Assembly: GCA_963745975.1 (NCBI GenBank)
Contig: CAVUZJ010000026.1
Location: 1-64,000, forward strand
Length of the DNA stretch: 64,000 nucleotides
Direction of reading: 5' to 3'
From: JAKAWQ01 sp963745975
GTDB lineage: Bacteria; Pseudomonadota; Alphaproteobacteria; Acetobacterales; Acetobacteraceae
The number at the start of each line of letters is the position of its first letter. The stretch's first letter is position 1. The notes under the pieces are model-generated. The model saw nothing but the letters and a program-made list of their open reading frames with translations. It was not told the DNA's origin and made no database searches. The position numbers were made by a program, and so were the translations under genes. Positions 56,479 to 64,000 of this stretch are shown piece after piece.

Positions 56479-57204
56479 ATGCTGCCCAAGCCGGCCTATA
56501 GGCGTGTCCTCTTGAAAGTGTCGGGCGAAGCCCTGATGGGCAGGCGCGAGTACGGCCTCGATACCGACACGGTGCAGGCGATCGCCGCCGATATCGAGGA
56601 CGTGGTGGCGCTCGGCGTACAGGTCTGCATGGTGATCGGCGGGGGGAACATCTTCCGTGGCGTCTCCGCCGCCGCCGAGGGGATGGATCGGGCGCAGGCG
56701 GACTATATCGGCATGCTGGCCACCGTGATGAATGCACTCGCCGTGCAAGGCGCGCTGGAAAGCCGCGACGTGCCGACCCGGGTGCAGTCGGCGATCCCGA
56801 TGGCGAGCGTTTGCGAGCCCTATATCCGCCGCCGCGCGCAGCGGCACATGGAGAAGGGGCGGGTGGTGATCTTCGCCGCCGGCACCGGCAATCCCTTCTT
56901 CACCACCGACACCGCCGCGGCGCTGCGCGCGGCCGAGATGGGCTGCGATGCGCTGCTCAAGGGCACGCAGGTCGACGGGGTCTATTCCGCGGACCCGCGC
57001 AAGGTGCCGGGGGCCGCGCGCTACGAGGAGCTCTCCTATCTCGACGTGCTCTCGCGCGACCTCAGCGTGATGGACGCGGCGGCGGTGAGCCTCGCCCGCG
57101 AGAACGGCCTGCCGATCCTGGTGTTCAACATCCATGCCCCGGGCGCCTTCGCTCAGGTGATGCGCGGGGAGGGGCGGTTCACCCGGATCGTCGAGCCGCA
57201 ATGA
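56479..57204 (+). CDS. pyrH: Uridylate kinase
   Basis: Converts UMP to UDP, 241 residues from the ATG at 56479 (an upstream ATG at 56443 would add 12). Landmarks: RVLLKVSGEALMG at the N-terminus, VVIGGGNIFRG written here as CMVIGGGNIFRGV, DYIGMLATVMNALAVQGALE, RHMEKGRVVIFAAGTGNPFFTTDTAAALRA, and LLKGTQVDGVYSADPRKVPGA. UTP feedback is known for the family. It is in the conserved order after tsf and before frr. Confidence 0.96.
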   Translation: MLPKPAYRRVLLKVSGEALMGRREYGLDTDTVQAIAADIEDVVALGVQVCMVIGGGNIFRGVSAAAEGMDRAQADYIGMLATVMNALAVQGALESRDVPTRVQSAIPMASVCEPYIRRRAQRHMEKGRVVIFAAGTGNPFFTTDTAAALRAAEMGCDALLKGTQVDGVYSADPRKVPGAARYEELSYLDVLSRDLSVMDAAAVSLARENGLPILVFNIHAPGAFAQVMRGEGRFTRIVEPQ

Positions 57205-57247
57205 GCCGGAAGGTCGACGGCCGGAACAAGAGCTGGGGAGGCGGGCG

Positions 57248-57814
57248 GTGGCGGCCAATCTCGGTGCGCTGAAGGAGGATCTGCAGCGGCGGATGGACGG
57301 CGCGCTCGAGACGCTGCGGCGCGAGTTCGCCGGGCTGCGCACGGGCCGGGCCAATCCGGGGCTGCTCGAGCCGGTCAAGGTCGCGGCCTATGGCAGCGAG
57401 CTGCCGCTCGCGCAGGTCGGCACGGTGAGTGTGCCGGAGCCCCGCATGATCGCGGTTCAGGTGTGGGACCGCGCGCTCGTCGGCGTCGTCGAGAAGGCGA
57501 TCCGGGACGCCGGGCTCGGGCTCAATCCGGCCGCCGACGGCCAGCTCGTGCGGGTGCCGATCCCGAGCCTCACGGCAGAGCGCCGGGTGGAGCTCGCCAA
57601 GGCGGCCGGCCGCTACGGCGAGGGGGCGCGGGTCGCCGTGCGTGCCGTGCGGCGCGACGGCATGGAGCATATCCGGCAGTTCGAGAAGAAGGGCGAGATC
57701 AGCCAGGACGAGATGGCGCGCTGGTCGGACGAGGTGCAGAAGCTGACCGATTCCTATATCAAGCGGGTGGACGAGACGCTGGCGGACAAGGAGCGGGAGA
57801 TCCGGCAGATCTGA
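57248..57814 (+). CDS. frr: Ribosome recycling factor
   Basis: Splits post-termination ribosomes with EF-G, 188 residues. The start is GTG at 57248 behind GGGGAGGCGGGC. It has the helical ends (LKEDLQRRMDGALETLRREFAGLRTGRANPGLL and SQDEMARWSDEVQKLTDSYIKRVDETLADKEREI) and the beta middle domain VSVPEPRMIAVQVWDRALV. Follows pyrH by 43 bases and precedes uppS by 3. Confidence 0.97.
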   Translation: MAANLGALKEDLQRRMDGALETLRREFAGLRTGRANPGLLEPVKVAAYGSELPLAQVGTVSVPEPRMIAVQVWDRALVGVVEKAIRDAGLGLNPAADGQLVRVPIPSLTAERRVELAKAAGRYGEGARVAVRAVRRDGMEHIRQFEKKGEISQDEMARWSDEVQKLTDSYIKRVDETLADKEREIRQI

Positions 57815-57817
57815 ACG

Positions 57818-58594
57818 ATGCGACCTGCCCTGGACGAGACCAAGCCGCCGCCTTCCGCCCCACGTGACAAAGAGCTGGGCGAGAACGAACCGAGCGTGCC
57901 GGCCCACGTCGCCATCATCATGGATGGCAACGGGCGCTGGGCGCGGGCGCACGGGCTGCCGCGCGTGGCCGGCCACCGGGCCGGGGCCGAGGCGGTGCGG
58001 CGGACCATCCGGGCCGCCATCCGCCACGGCGTGCGCTGGCTCACCCTCTATGCCTTCAGCGCCGAGAACTGGCGGCGCTCGGCCGCCGAGGTGCTCGACC
58101 TCACCGGCCTGCTCCGCCATTACCTCAAGAGCGAGATCGCCTCGCTTGCCGCCGAGGGCGTGCGGCTCTCGGTGATCGGCGAGCCCGGCCGCTTCCCTGC
58201 CGACGTCCAGGCCGAGCTCACGGCGGCCGAGGGACTGACCGCCGGCAACGAGCGGCTCCATCTCACGGTGGCGCTCTCGTACGGCGCACGCGCCGAGATC
58301 GTGGCGGCGGCCCGGGCCGCCGCGGCGGCAATCGCGTCGGGCGGGCTCGATCCGCGCGCGCTGGACGAGGAGCGCTTCGGCCGCCTCCTCGCGACCGCGG
58401 GCACGCCAGATCCCGATCTCATCGTGCGCACCAGCGGCGAGCAGCGGCTCTCGAACTTCCTGCTCTGGCAGGCGGCCTATTCCGAGCTCGTCTTCCTCGA
58501 CGTGCTGTGGCCGGATTTCGCCGAGGCGGATTTCGCCGCCGCACTCGCGGAATACACAAGGCGGGAGCGGCGCTTTGGCGCACGCCCCGGCTGA
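57818..58594 (+). CDS. uppS: Undecaprenyl diphosphate synthase
   Basis: A cis-prenyltransferase that makes the C55 lipid carrier for cell-wall synthesis, 258 residues. It has the catalytic MDGNGRWARAHGLPRVAGHRAGAEAVR near residues 31-57, LTLYAFSAENWRRSAAEV, and the C-terminal DLIVRTSGEQRLSNFLLWQAAYSELVFLDVLWPDF. The N-terminal 25 residues are a proline/charged extension. Starts three bases after frr. Confidence 0.97.
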   Translation: MRPALDETKPPPSAPRDKELGENEPSVPAHVAIIMDGNGRWARAHGLPRVAGHRAGAEAVRRTIRAAIRHGVRWLTLYAFSAENWRRSAAEVLDLTGLLRHYLKSEIASLAAEGVRLSVIGEPGRFPADVQAELTAAEGLTAGNERLHLTVALSYGARAEIVAAARAAAAAIASGGLDPRALDEERFGRLLATAGTPDPDLIVRTSGEQRLSNFLLWQAAYSELVFLDVLWPDFAEADFAAALAEYTRRERRFGARPG

Positions 58595-58598
58595 ACCC

Positions 58599-59410
58599 AT
58601 GGTGCGGCACTTCGCGGACCTGCCGCAGAGGCTGCTCTCGGCGCTGGTCCTCGCACCCATCGCGCTCTTCTGCCTCTGGCTCGGCGGGGGCGCATGGGTG
58701 GTGCTGGCGGCTTTCGCCGGGATCGCCATGGGCGTGGAATGGGCCAAGGTTTGCCGCTTCGTCCCGCTGAGCCCTCCGGCGCTGCTGCTGCCGGTCCTGG
58801 TGGCGGCCGCATGCCTGGCGAGCGCCGCGGGCTTCGGGCTGGCGGCGCTCTTCGTGCTCTTCCTCGTGGGCGTCGTCCTGGCCGCGGGGCGCGGCGGCGG
58901 GGCCGCGGCGCGGCGGTGGCTGGCGGGAGGGCTCCTCTATCTCGGCCTGGCCGCGGTCGCGACGGTCTGGCTCCGGCTCAGCGGCCCCGCCGGACTTGGC
59001 AACATGCTCTTCGTGGTGCTGATTGTCTGGGCGAGCGACTCGGGGGCCTATGTGGTTGGCCGCGTGTTCGGAGGGGCGAAGCTGGCACCGCGGATCTCCC
59101 CCTCGAAGACCTGGGCCGGCGCGGCGGGGGGCCTTCTCTTCGCGGTCGCGGCCGGAATCCTGGTGGCCGAAGGGTTTGCCGCCGGCCCCTCGGCCGGCGT
59201 TCTGCTGGCCTCGGTCACGCTTGGTGTGGCATCACAGGCGGGGATCTTCTGGAGAGCGCCTTCAAGCGTCGATTCGGGGCCAAGCACTCGGGCAACCTGA
59301 TCCCGGGGCATGGCGGCGTTCTCGATCGTCTGGACGGCGTGCTGGCCGCCGCGCCGGCGGCGGCGGCGCTGGCGCTGGTGCTGGGCCCCGGAGTGGAGCT
59401 TTGGCGGTGA
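58599..59410 (+). CDS. cdsA: Phosphatidate cytidylyltransferase, frameshifted as sequenced
   Basis: Makes CDP-diacylglycerol, the precursor of all phospholipids. A multi-span membrane protein of about 270 residues when restored. The start is ATG 58599 or TTG 58575. The first frame reads to ASVTLGVASQAG and breaks near 59240. One more G restores DLLESAFKRRFGAKHSG followed by NLIPGHGGVLDRLDG, the family signature, ending at 59410. Within the signature the usual Lys-Asp is Lys-His (FGAKHSG), a change worth checking because that aspartate is conserved. The gene is essential, so the frameshift is probably a sequencing error. It overlaps dxr by four bases. Confidence 0.88.
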
Positions 59411-60702
59411 AGACGGTGAGCGTCCTCGGCAGCACCGGCAGTGTCGGTCGGCAGACCGTCTCGCTGCTTGCCGCCCATCCCGACCGCTTTCGGGTGCGCG
59501 TGCTGGTGGGCGGCCGGAACGCAGCACTGCTCGCCGAGCAGGCGCGCCAGCTCCACGCCGAGCATGTCGTGATCAGCGACCCGGACGGTCGCGCCGCACT
59601 CGCCGAGGCGCTCGCCGGCAGCGGGACGAGCGTTGCCGCCGGGGAGGCCGCCGTCGCGGAGGCAGCCTCGATTCCGGCCGACTGGACGATGGCGGCGATC
59701 AGCGGCGCGGCCGGCCTGCCGGCGACGCTCGCGGCGATCCGTCGCGGCGGCACGATCGCGCTTGCCAACAAGGAGGCGCTGGTCTGCGCGGGCGAGATCA
59801 TGCTCCGCGCCGTCGCCGCGGCGGGGGCCAGGCTCCTGCCCGTCGATTCCGAGCACAACGCGGTGTTCCAGTCGCTCGCCTGCGGCAATCTGGACGCCCT
59901 CGAGAAAATCGTGCTGACGGCTTCCGGCGGGCCGTTCCGCGCCGCAAGTCCTGCCGAGATGGCGGCGGCAACGCCGGAAGCGGCGCTCAAGCACCCGATC
60001 TGGTCGATGGGTGCCAAGATCAGCATCGATTCCGCCACCCTGATGAACAAGGGGCTCGAGCTGATCGAGGCGGCGCGGCTCTTTTCGCTGCCCGAGCAGG
60101 CGATCGACGTGCTCGTGCATCCGCAAGCGGTGGTGCACGGGCTCGCCTACTATGCGGACGGCAGCGTCCTCGCCATGCTTGCCGCGCCGGACATGCGCAT
60201 CCCAATCGCCCATGCGCTGGCCTGGCCGGAGCGGCTGGCTACCTCCGCCCCACGGCTCGACCTCGCTCTTCTCGCGCGGCTCGAGTTCGCCCAGCCCGAC
60301 GCGCAGCGTTTCCCCGCGATCGGGCTGGCGCGCGCCGCACTGCGCGCCGGCGGTGCGGCGCCGGCGATCCTGAGCGCCGCCAACGAGACCGCGGTGGAAG
60401 CCTTCCTCGCCGGGCGGATCGGCTTTCTCGACATCGTGCGGGTGGTCTCATCGGTGCTGGAGGATATGGGCGCGCCCGAGGCGCCGACGCTCGAGAGCGT
60501 GCTCGCGCTCGACGCGGAGGCACGCCGGCACGCCGAGCGGCACGCCGCCCGCCTGGCCGCCACAGGCGCGCGCACGCGGATCGGCGCCGGTTTGAATGGC
60601 GTCTCCCCAGGGGGCATTGCCGGGGGCATCGCCGGGGGCGTTTCCGGTGGCGTTTCCGGCGGCGTTCCCTCACGGGATGCGCCGTCAGGGTGGCGCCGAT
60701 GA
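59407..60702 (+). CDS. dxr: 1-deoxy-D-xylulose 5-phosphate reductoisomerase
   Basis: Second enzyme of the MEP isoprenoid pathway, 431 residues. The start is GTG at 59407 overlapping the cdsA stop (GTGA). It has NADPH-binding VSVLGSTGSVGRQTVSLL, ALANKEALVCAGEI, metal and substrate sites LLPVDSEHNAVFQ and LTASGGPFR, and HPIWSMGAKISIDSATLMNKGLELIEA. The last 35 residues are not part of the fold and include five GG[IV][ASP] repeats from a 12-bp tandem array. Confidence 0.96.
   Translation: MKTVSVLGSTGSVGRQTVSLLAAHPDRFRVRVLVGGRNAALLAEQARQLHAEHVVISDPDGRAALAEALAGSGTSVAAGEAAVAEAASIPADWTMAAISGAAGLPATLAAIRRGGTIALANKEALVCAGEIMLRAVAAAGARLLPVDSEHNAVFQSLACGNLDALEKIVLTASGGPFRAASPAEMAAATPEAALKHPIWSMGAKISIDSATLMNKGLELIEAARLFSLPEQAIDVLVHPQAVVHGLAYYADGSVLAMLAAPDMRIPIAHALAWPERLATSAPRLDLALLARLEFAQPDAQRFPAIGLARAALRAGGAAPAILSAANETAVEAFLAGRIGFLDIVRVVSSVLEDMGAPEAPTLESVLALDAEARRHAERHAARLAATGARTRIGAGLNGVSPGGIAGGIAGGVSGGVSGGVPSRDAPSGWRR
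60610..60669 (+). repeat. Five 12-bp tandem units at the 3' end of dxr
   Basis: Five in-frame units of the type GGGGGCATTGCC / GGGGGCATCGCC / GGGGGCGTTTCC encode GGIA-GGIA-GGVS-GGVS-GGVP just before the rseP start. The units differ at a few bases, so the array is older than the ones in rpoD and bamA. Confidence 0.85.
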
Positions 60703-61793
60703 TCGACTTCCTCCGCACGGTCATATCCTTCGTCGTCGTGCTCGGGGTTCTGATCTCGGTGCACGAATTCGGCCACTACCTCGCAGCGAGGCTCTGCGGC
60801 GTCCATGTCGAGGCGTACTCGATCGGCTTCGGCCCGGCGCTGGCGGGCTGGCAGGACCGCCACGGCACCGCATGGCGGCTCTCGGCGCTGCCGCTCGGGG
60901 GCTACGTCAAGCTGCATGGCCAGGAGCCGCTCGAGACGGTGAGCCCGGAGGAGCGGGCGCGCTGGATCCCGGGCCGCGCCTTCCAGGAAAAGCCGGTCGG
61001 CGCGCGCGCGATCATCGTCGCGGCCGGGCCTCTCGCCAATTTCGTGCTCGCCTTCGTGCTCTTCGCCGCCCTCTTCGCAACCGCCGGACGACCGATCGTC
61101 ATGCCGGTCGTCAATGGCGTCGTGCCCGGAAGTGCGGCGGCGGCCGCCGGGCTTCACGTCGGCGATCGGATCGTCGCGATCGACGCCTCGCCGGTCGCGA
61201 GCTTCACCGATATCGAGCGACTCGTCCAAGCGCAGCCCGATCGGGAGCTCTCGGTCCTGGTGGAGCGGGCGCACCGGACGATCAGGCTTGCCGTCCATAT
61301 CGGCACCACCACGGAGGGGGGACGCGAGGTCGGCCTGCTCGGCATTACCGGCGACACCTCCGCGCTCGAACGGCTCGCGCCCGCCGCCGCGGTCTCGGCC
61401 GCATGGGGCGAGAGCCTCGACATCGGCGGAGCCACGCTCGGCGGGGTATGGCAGATCATCACCACCCGGCACGGCGCCGCCGACCTCGGCGGACCGCTCA
61501 GGATCGCCGAGCTCTCGGGCCGCGTCGCCGCGCTCGGCATCGCCAGCTTCGTCTCGTTCATCGCTGTGCTGTCGATCAATCTGGGGTTGCTCAACCTGCT
61601 GCCGATTCCCGTGCTCGACGGCGGCCACCTGCTCTTCTTCCTCGCCGAGGCGGTGCACGGAAGGCCGCTCTCCGCCCGCGCGCAGGAGATCGGCTTGCGC
61701 GCGGGGCTCGCACTCCTCGTCTGCATCTTCGTGTTCGCAACCTGGAACGATTTGACGCAGCTTGGCATGGTCCGCTGGGTCAAGAGCCTGTGA
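60699..61793 (+). CDS. rseP: RIP metalloprotease RseP (site-2 protease)
   Basis: An intramembrane zinc protease that cleaves anti-sigma factors, 364 residues. The catalytic HEFGH (residues 22-26) is in the first membrane helix. A PDZ domain is at about 145-215 (VVPGSAAAAAGLHVGDRIVAIDASPV). The second zinc ligand is in NLLPIPVLDGGHLLF near residue 305, and a last helix is AGLALLVCIFVFATW. It overlaps the dxr stop by four bases. It could process the ECF anti-sigma factor encoded at 1541-2320, but that is only an inference. Confidence 0.95.
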   Translation: MIDFLRTVISFVVVLGVLISVHEFGHYLAARLCGVHVEAYSIGFGPALAGWQDRHGTAWRLSALPLGGYVKLHGQEPLETVSPEERARWIPGRAFQEKPVGARAIIVAAGPLANFVLAFVLFAALFATAGRPIVMPVVNGVVPGSAAAAAGLHVGDRIVAIDASPVASFTDIERLVQAQPDRELSVLVERAHRTIRLAVHIGTTTEGGREVGLLGITGDTSALERLAPAAAVSAAWGESLDIGGATLGGVWQIITTRHGAADLGGPLRIAELSGRVAALGIASFVSFIAVLSINLGLLNLLPIPVLDGGHLLFFLAEAVHGRPLSARAQEIGLRAGLALLVCIFVFATWNDLTQLGMVRWVKSL

Positions 61794-62025
61794 GAGACCT
61801 TTTGAGAATGCTACTGCGGCGGTCGTCCGACGTGGCTTTCTGTGCTTCCGGTGCTCACGGCAAGCTTTGTCTTGGCGATCAATTTCATGGCTTTGGCGGA
61901 TCGCTCCGCTCCCCGCCAGAAGCCATATTGATCTTAAGGCCGCTCCGCTCCGGTTCTCGAAAGCCGCGCCGGACCGGCGCCTTCGGTGTCTCCGACTCGC
62001 CGCAGCGCATTCTCAAAAGGTCTCT
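61793..62025. repeat. Inverted-repeat-bounded element between rseP and bamA
   Basis: A perfect 19-bp inverted repeat (AGAGACCTTTTGAGAATGC at 61793-61811 and its complement at 62007-62025) brackets 195 bases without a gene. The internal sequence has GGCGGTCGTCCGAC close to the left arm, and the same word recurs just outside the right arm. This is the structure of a miniature inverted-repeat element or a long-range stem. It fills the rseP-bamA spacer. Confidence 0.7.
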
Positions 62026-62160
62026 GAGAAGTCGGCGGTCGTCCGACCGCGGGTTGGCGCGCAGCCGAAGGCCCGGCTATTCTCTCGATTCCCTTCCTCT
62101 CGCCCCCGTCGCCGCGCGTCCCCGGCGCGGCTGACCACGCGCCATCGGAGAATCGGCCGC

Positions 62161-64000
62161 TTGCCTCGCATCGCCACAGCATTTCTTGCGGTTGTGCTCT
62201 GCCTGGTCCTGCCACCGCTTGCGGTGAGGGGAGGGGCCCAGGGATGCGCCACTCGCGGAACTGCGGCCGGAACTGCGGCCGGAACTGCGGCCGGAACTGC
62301 GGCCGGAACTGCGGCCGGCGCTGCGGCCACGGCCGCCGCTGCCGAGCTGCCCGGCCGGATCGCCGCGATCCGCGTCGAGGGGAACCAGCGGATCGAGGCG
62401 AACACCATCCTCTCCTACATGCTGCTCGCGCCCGGGGATCCGTTCGATCCGACCTTGATGGACCGCAGCCTCAAGACCCTTTACGCAACCGGCCTCTTCA
62501 GCAACGTCGAGCTCACCCGGCAGGGCGACGTGCTGGTGGTGGAGGTGCAGGAGAATCCGGTCGTCAACGTGGTTGCCTTCGAGGGCAACCATCAGCTCAC
62601 CGACACGCAGCTCTCCCAGGCGATCACGCTGCGTCCGCGCGCCGTCTTCACGCCCGAGACCGCCGAGACGGATCGTGACAAGATTCTCGGCCTCTACGCG
62701 GCAAAGGGCTATTACGCGGCAACCGTGGTGCCGAAGATCATCAAGCTGCCGGAAAACCGGGTCAACGTGGTCTTCGAGATCAATGACGGGAAGGCGACCT
62801 TCATCAGCCGGATCGTTTTCGTCGGCAACCATGTCTTCAGCGCCGGAACGCTCTCGGGCGTGATCAGCTCACGCGAGGAGGCGTGGTGGCGCTTCTTCAA
62901 CAATGCGGACAGCTACAATCCCGAGCGCGTGCAGTACGACGAGGACCTGCTGCGCCGCTTCTATCTCCGCAACGGCTACGTGGACTTTGACGTCACGCAT
63001 GTGCAGTCCGAGCTTTCCCCGGACCGCCGCTCCTTCATCCTGACCTTCGTGCTGAGCGAGGGGAGCCGCTACCGCGTCAGCTCGGTCAAGGTGGTCTCCC
63101 ATCTGCCGAAAGTGTCCGGCACATCGCTCACCTCCCTGCTCACGATCGGGCGCGGGGACTGGTACGACGGCGACGCCGTCCAGCGATCGGTCCAGGCGAT
63201 CTCGGACAAGCTGCAGAACAGCGGCTTCGCCTTTGCCGAGGTCCACTCCGAGATCACGCGCGATCCCCACAACCACACCGTGGCCGTGGTGTTCAATGTC
63301 ATCGAGGGACCGCACGTCTATATCCAGCGCATCGAGATCAGCGGCAACACCCGCACCGAGGATCAGGTGATCCGGCGCGAGTTCAACCTCGCCGAGGGTG
63401 ATCCCTTCAATGCGGCCTCGATCCAAAGCACCCAGCAGCGGCTGAAGGACCTCAACTACTTCAGCACTGTCAACATCACCACCTCGCCCGGCTCGTCGCC
63501 GGACCGCGTGATCGTGCACACGAACGTGACCGAGAAGGCGACCGGCTCGCTGACGATCGGCGGCGGCTATTCGACCGACATCGGCGCGCTGGTCAATCTC
63601 GGGCTGACGGAGAACAACATCGTCGGCAGCGGGATCAATGCCGGCATCAACGGCATCCTGGCGCAGCGGGAGAGCTCGATCGATCTCGGGGTGACCGATC
63701 CCTATTTCCTCGGCCGCAACCTGCTCGCCGGAGTCGATATCTTCGACATCACCAACAACAATCAGAGCATCGCCGAATACAACGAGAACCGGGTCGGCTT
63801 CACGACCCGGCTCGGCTACAACTTCAACGATCATGTCTCGCAGGTGTGGAGCTACTCGCTGGTCAGCCGCGATATCGTCAATATCGCGAGCACGGCGAGC
63901 CCCTATATCTTCGCCAACGCGGGCACCAACGTGCTCTCGCAGGTCGGCTCGACGCTGGTCTTCGACTGGCGAGACAGCACGATCAACCCGACGAAGGGCT
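62161..64000 (+). CDS. bamA: Outer membrane assembly factor BamA (3' end outside the window)
   Basis: Core of the machine that inserts beta-barrels, at least 613 residues here. The start is TTG at 62161, the only start that gives a signal peptide (MPRIATAFLAVVLCLVLPPLAV); GGAG lies about 12 bases upstream and no ATG is in frame. A (GTAA)n linker follows, then POTRA domains beginning AAIRVEGNQRIEANTILSYMLLAPGDPFD and including INDGKATFISRIVFVGNHVFS and IQRIEISGNTRTEDQVIRREF. The beta-barrel starts near SLTIGGGYSTDIGALVNLGLTENNIVGSG. It is cut by the window end at the VFDWRDSTINPTKG strand. Confidence 0.95.
   Translation, partial: MPRIATAFLAVVLCLVLPPLAVRGGAQGCATRGTAAGTAAGTAAGTAAGTAAGAAATAAAAELPGRIAAIRVEGNQRIEANTILSYMLLAPGDPFDPTLMDRSLKTLYATGLFSNVELTRQGDVLVVEVQENPVVNVVAFEGNHQLTDTQLSQAITLRPRAVFTPETAETDRDKILGLYAAKGYYAATVVPKIIKLPENRVNVVFEINDGKATFISRIVFVGNHVFSAGTLSGVISSREEAWWRFFNNADSYNPERVQYDEDLLRRFYLRNGYVDFDVTHVQSELSPDRRSFILTFVLSEGSRYRVSSVKVVSHLPKVSGTSLTSLLTIGRGDWYDGDAVQRSVQAISDKLQNSGFAFAEVHSEITRDPHNHTVAVVFNVIEGPHVYIQRIEISGNTRTEDQVIRREFNLAEGDPFNAASIQSTQQRLKDLNYFSTVNITTSPGSSPDRVIVHTNVTEKATGSLTIGGGYSTDIGALVNLGLTENNIVGSGINAGINGILAQRESSIDLGVTDPYFLGRNLLAGVDIFDITNNNQSIAEYNENRVGFTTRLGYNFNDHVSQVWSYSLVSRDIVNIASTASPYIFANAGTNVLSQVGSTLVFDWRDSTINPTKG
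62257..62316 (+). repeat. Five perfect 12-bp tandem repeats at the 5' end of bamA
   Basis: Five exact copies of GGAACTGCGGCC, followed by one diverged unit, encode (Gly-Thr-Ala-Ala)5 between the signal peptide and the first POTRA domain. The exactness of the copies suggests recent expansion and possible length variation between strains. Confidence 0.92.

Noticed and set aside
62244..62678. ATG-started frame beginning MRHSRNCGRNCG at the bamA repeat
   Set aside because: It is the repeat read out of frame; the BamA frame starting at TTG 62161 gives signal peptide and POTRA domains.

Overview
The window is GC-rich chromosomal DNA from an alphaproteobacterium, most likely a member of the Acetobacterales/Rhodospirillales (inference). 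The gene orders carA-carB-greA, YqeY-dnaG-rpoD, glnB-glnA and rpsB-tsf-pyrH-frr-uppS-cdsA-dxr-rseP-bamA are the ones usual in that class. I saw no rRNA gene, tRNA gene or CRISPR array.

Left part (1-22.4 kb): a glutathione S-transferase; an ECF sigma factor/anti-sigma pair with a small exported protein behind two minus-strand terminators; threonine dehydratase; greA, carB and carA (carA has an unusual N-terminal helix-turn-helix extension); YqeY, dnaG and rpoD; an acetyltransferase; an acyl-CoA ligase; a cytochrome b561/YceI/small membrane protein/CobW run; a D-arginine-dehydrogenase-like flavoenzyme; a cluster of perfect hairpins; a membrane protein; and a carotenoid oxygenase.

Middle (23.5-40.9 kb): a 17.4-kb integrated element inserted exactly into the signalling domain of a methyl-accepting chemotaxis protein gene. 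A 20-bp direct repeat marks attL and attR, and joining the two host pieces at that repeat restores one 569-codon frame. The element has a tyrosine integrase, an AlpA-like regulator, a helicase, a cysteine-rich protein, a TOPRIM primase, a VirE/D5-type ATPase, terminase genes, an HNH nuclease, two tail/baseplate-like proteins and many small genes, most joined by ATGA or TGATG overlaps. I recognise no portal, capsid, tape-measure or lysis gene, so it is either a cryptic prophage or a satellite. Its right end carries a cold-shock-domain protein, a membrane protein, an opposite-strand coiled-coil gene with an internal stop, and a membrane protein with a repeat-rich tail.

Right part (41-64 kb): the 3' half of the chemotaxis gene, a split sulfopyruvate/phosphonopyruvate-decarboxylase-like enzyme, a one-chain MurT-GatD-like protein, an HD hydrolase, a class II aldolase, an exported protein, a divergent PEP carboxylase, a secreted Cys/His protein, a CpdA-like phosphodiesterase, glnA, glnB (with a good sigma-54 promoter), then the translation/isoprenoid/outer-membrane cluster running off the end inside bamA.

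Two patterns run through the window. First, carA, glnA, cdsA and the terminase each carry single-base losses in G/C runs that break otherwise perfect genes, and ilvA carries a net one-base gain. In core genes this looks like sequencing error rather than biology. Second, 12-bp in-frame tandem repeats occur inside rpoD, dxr and bamA.
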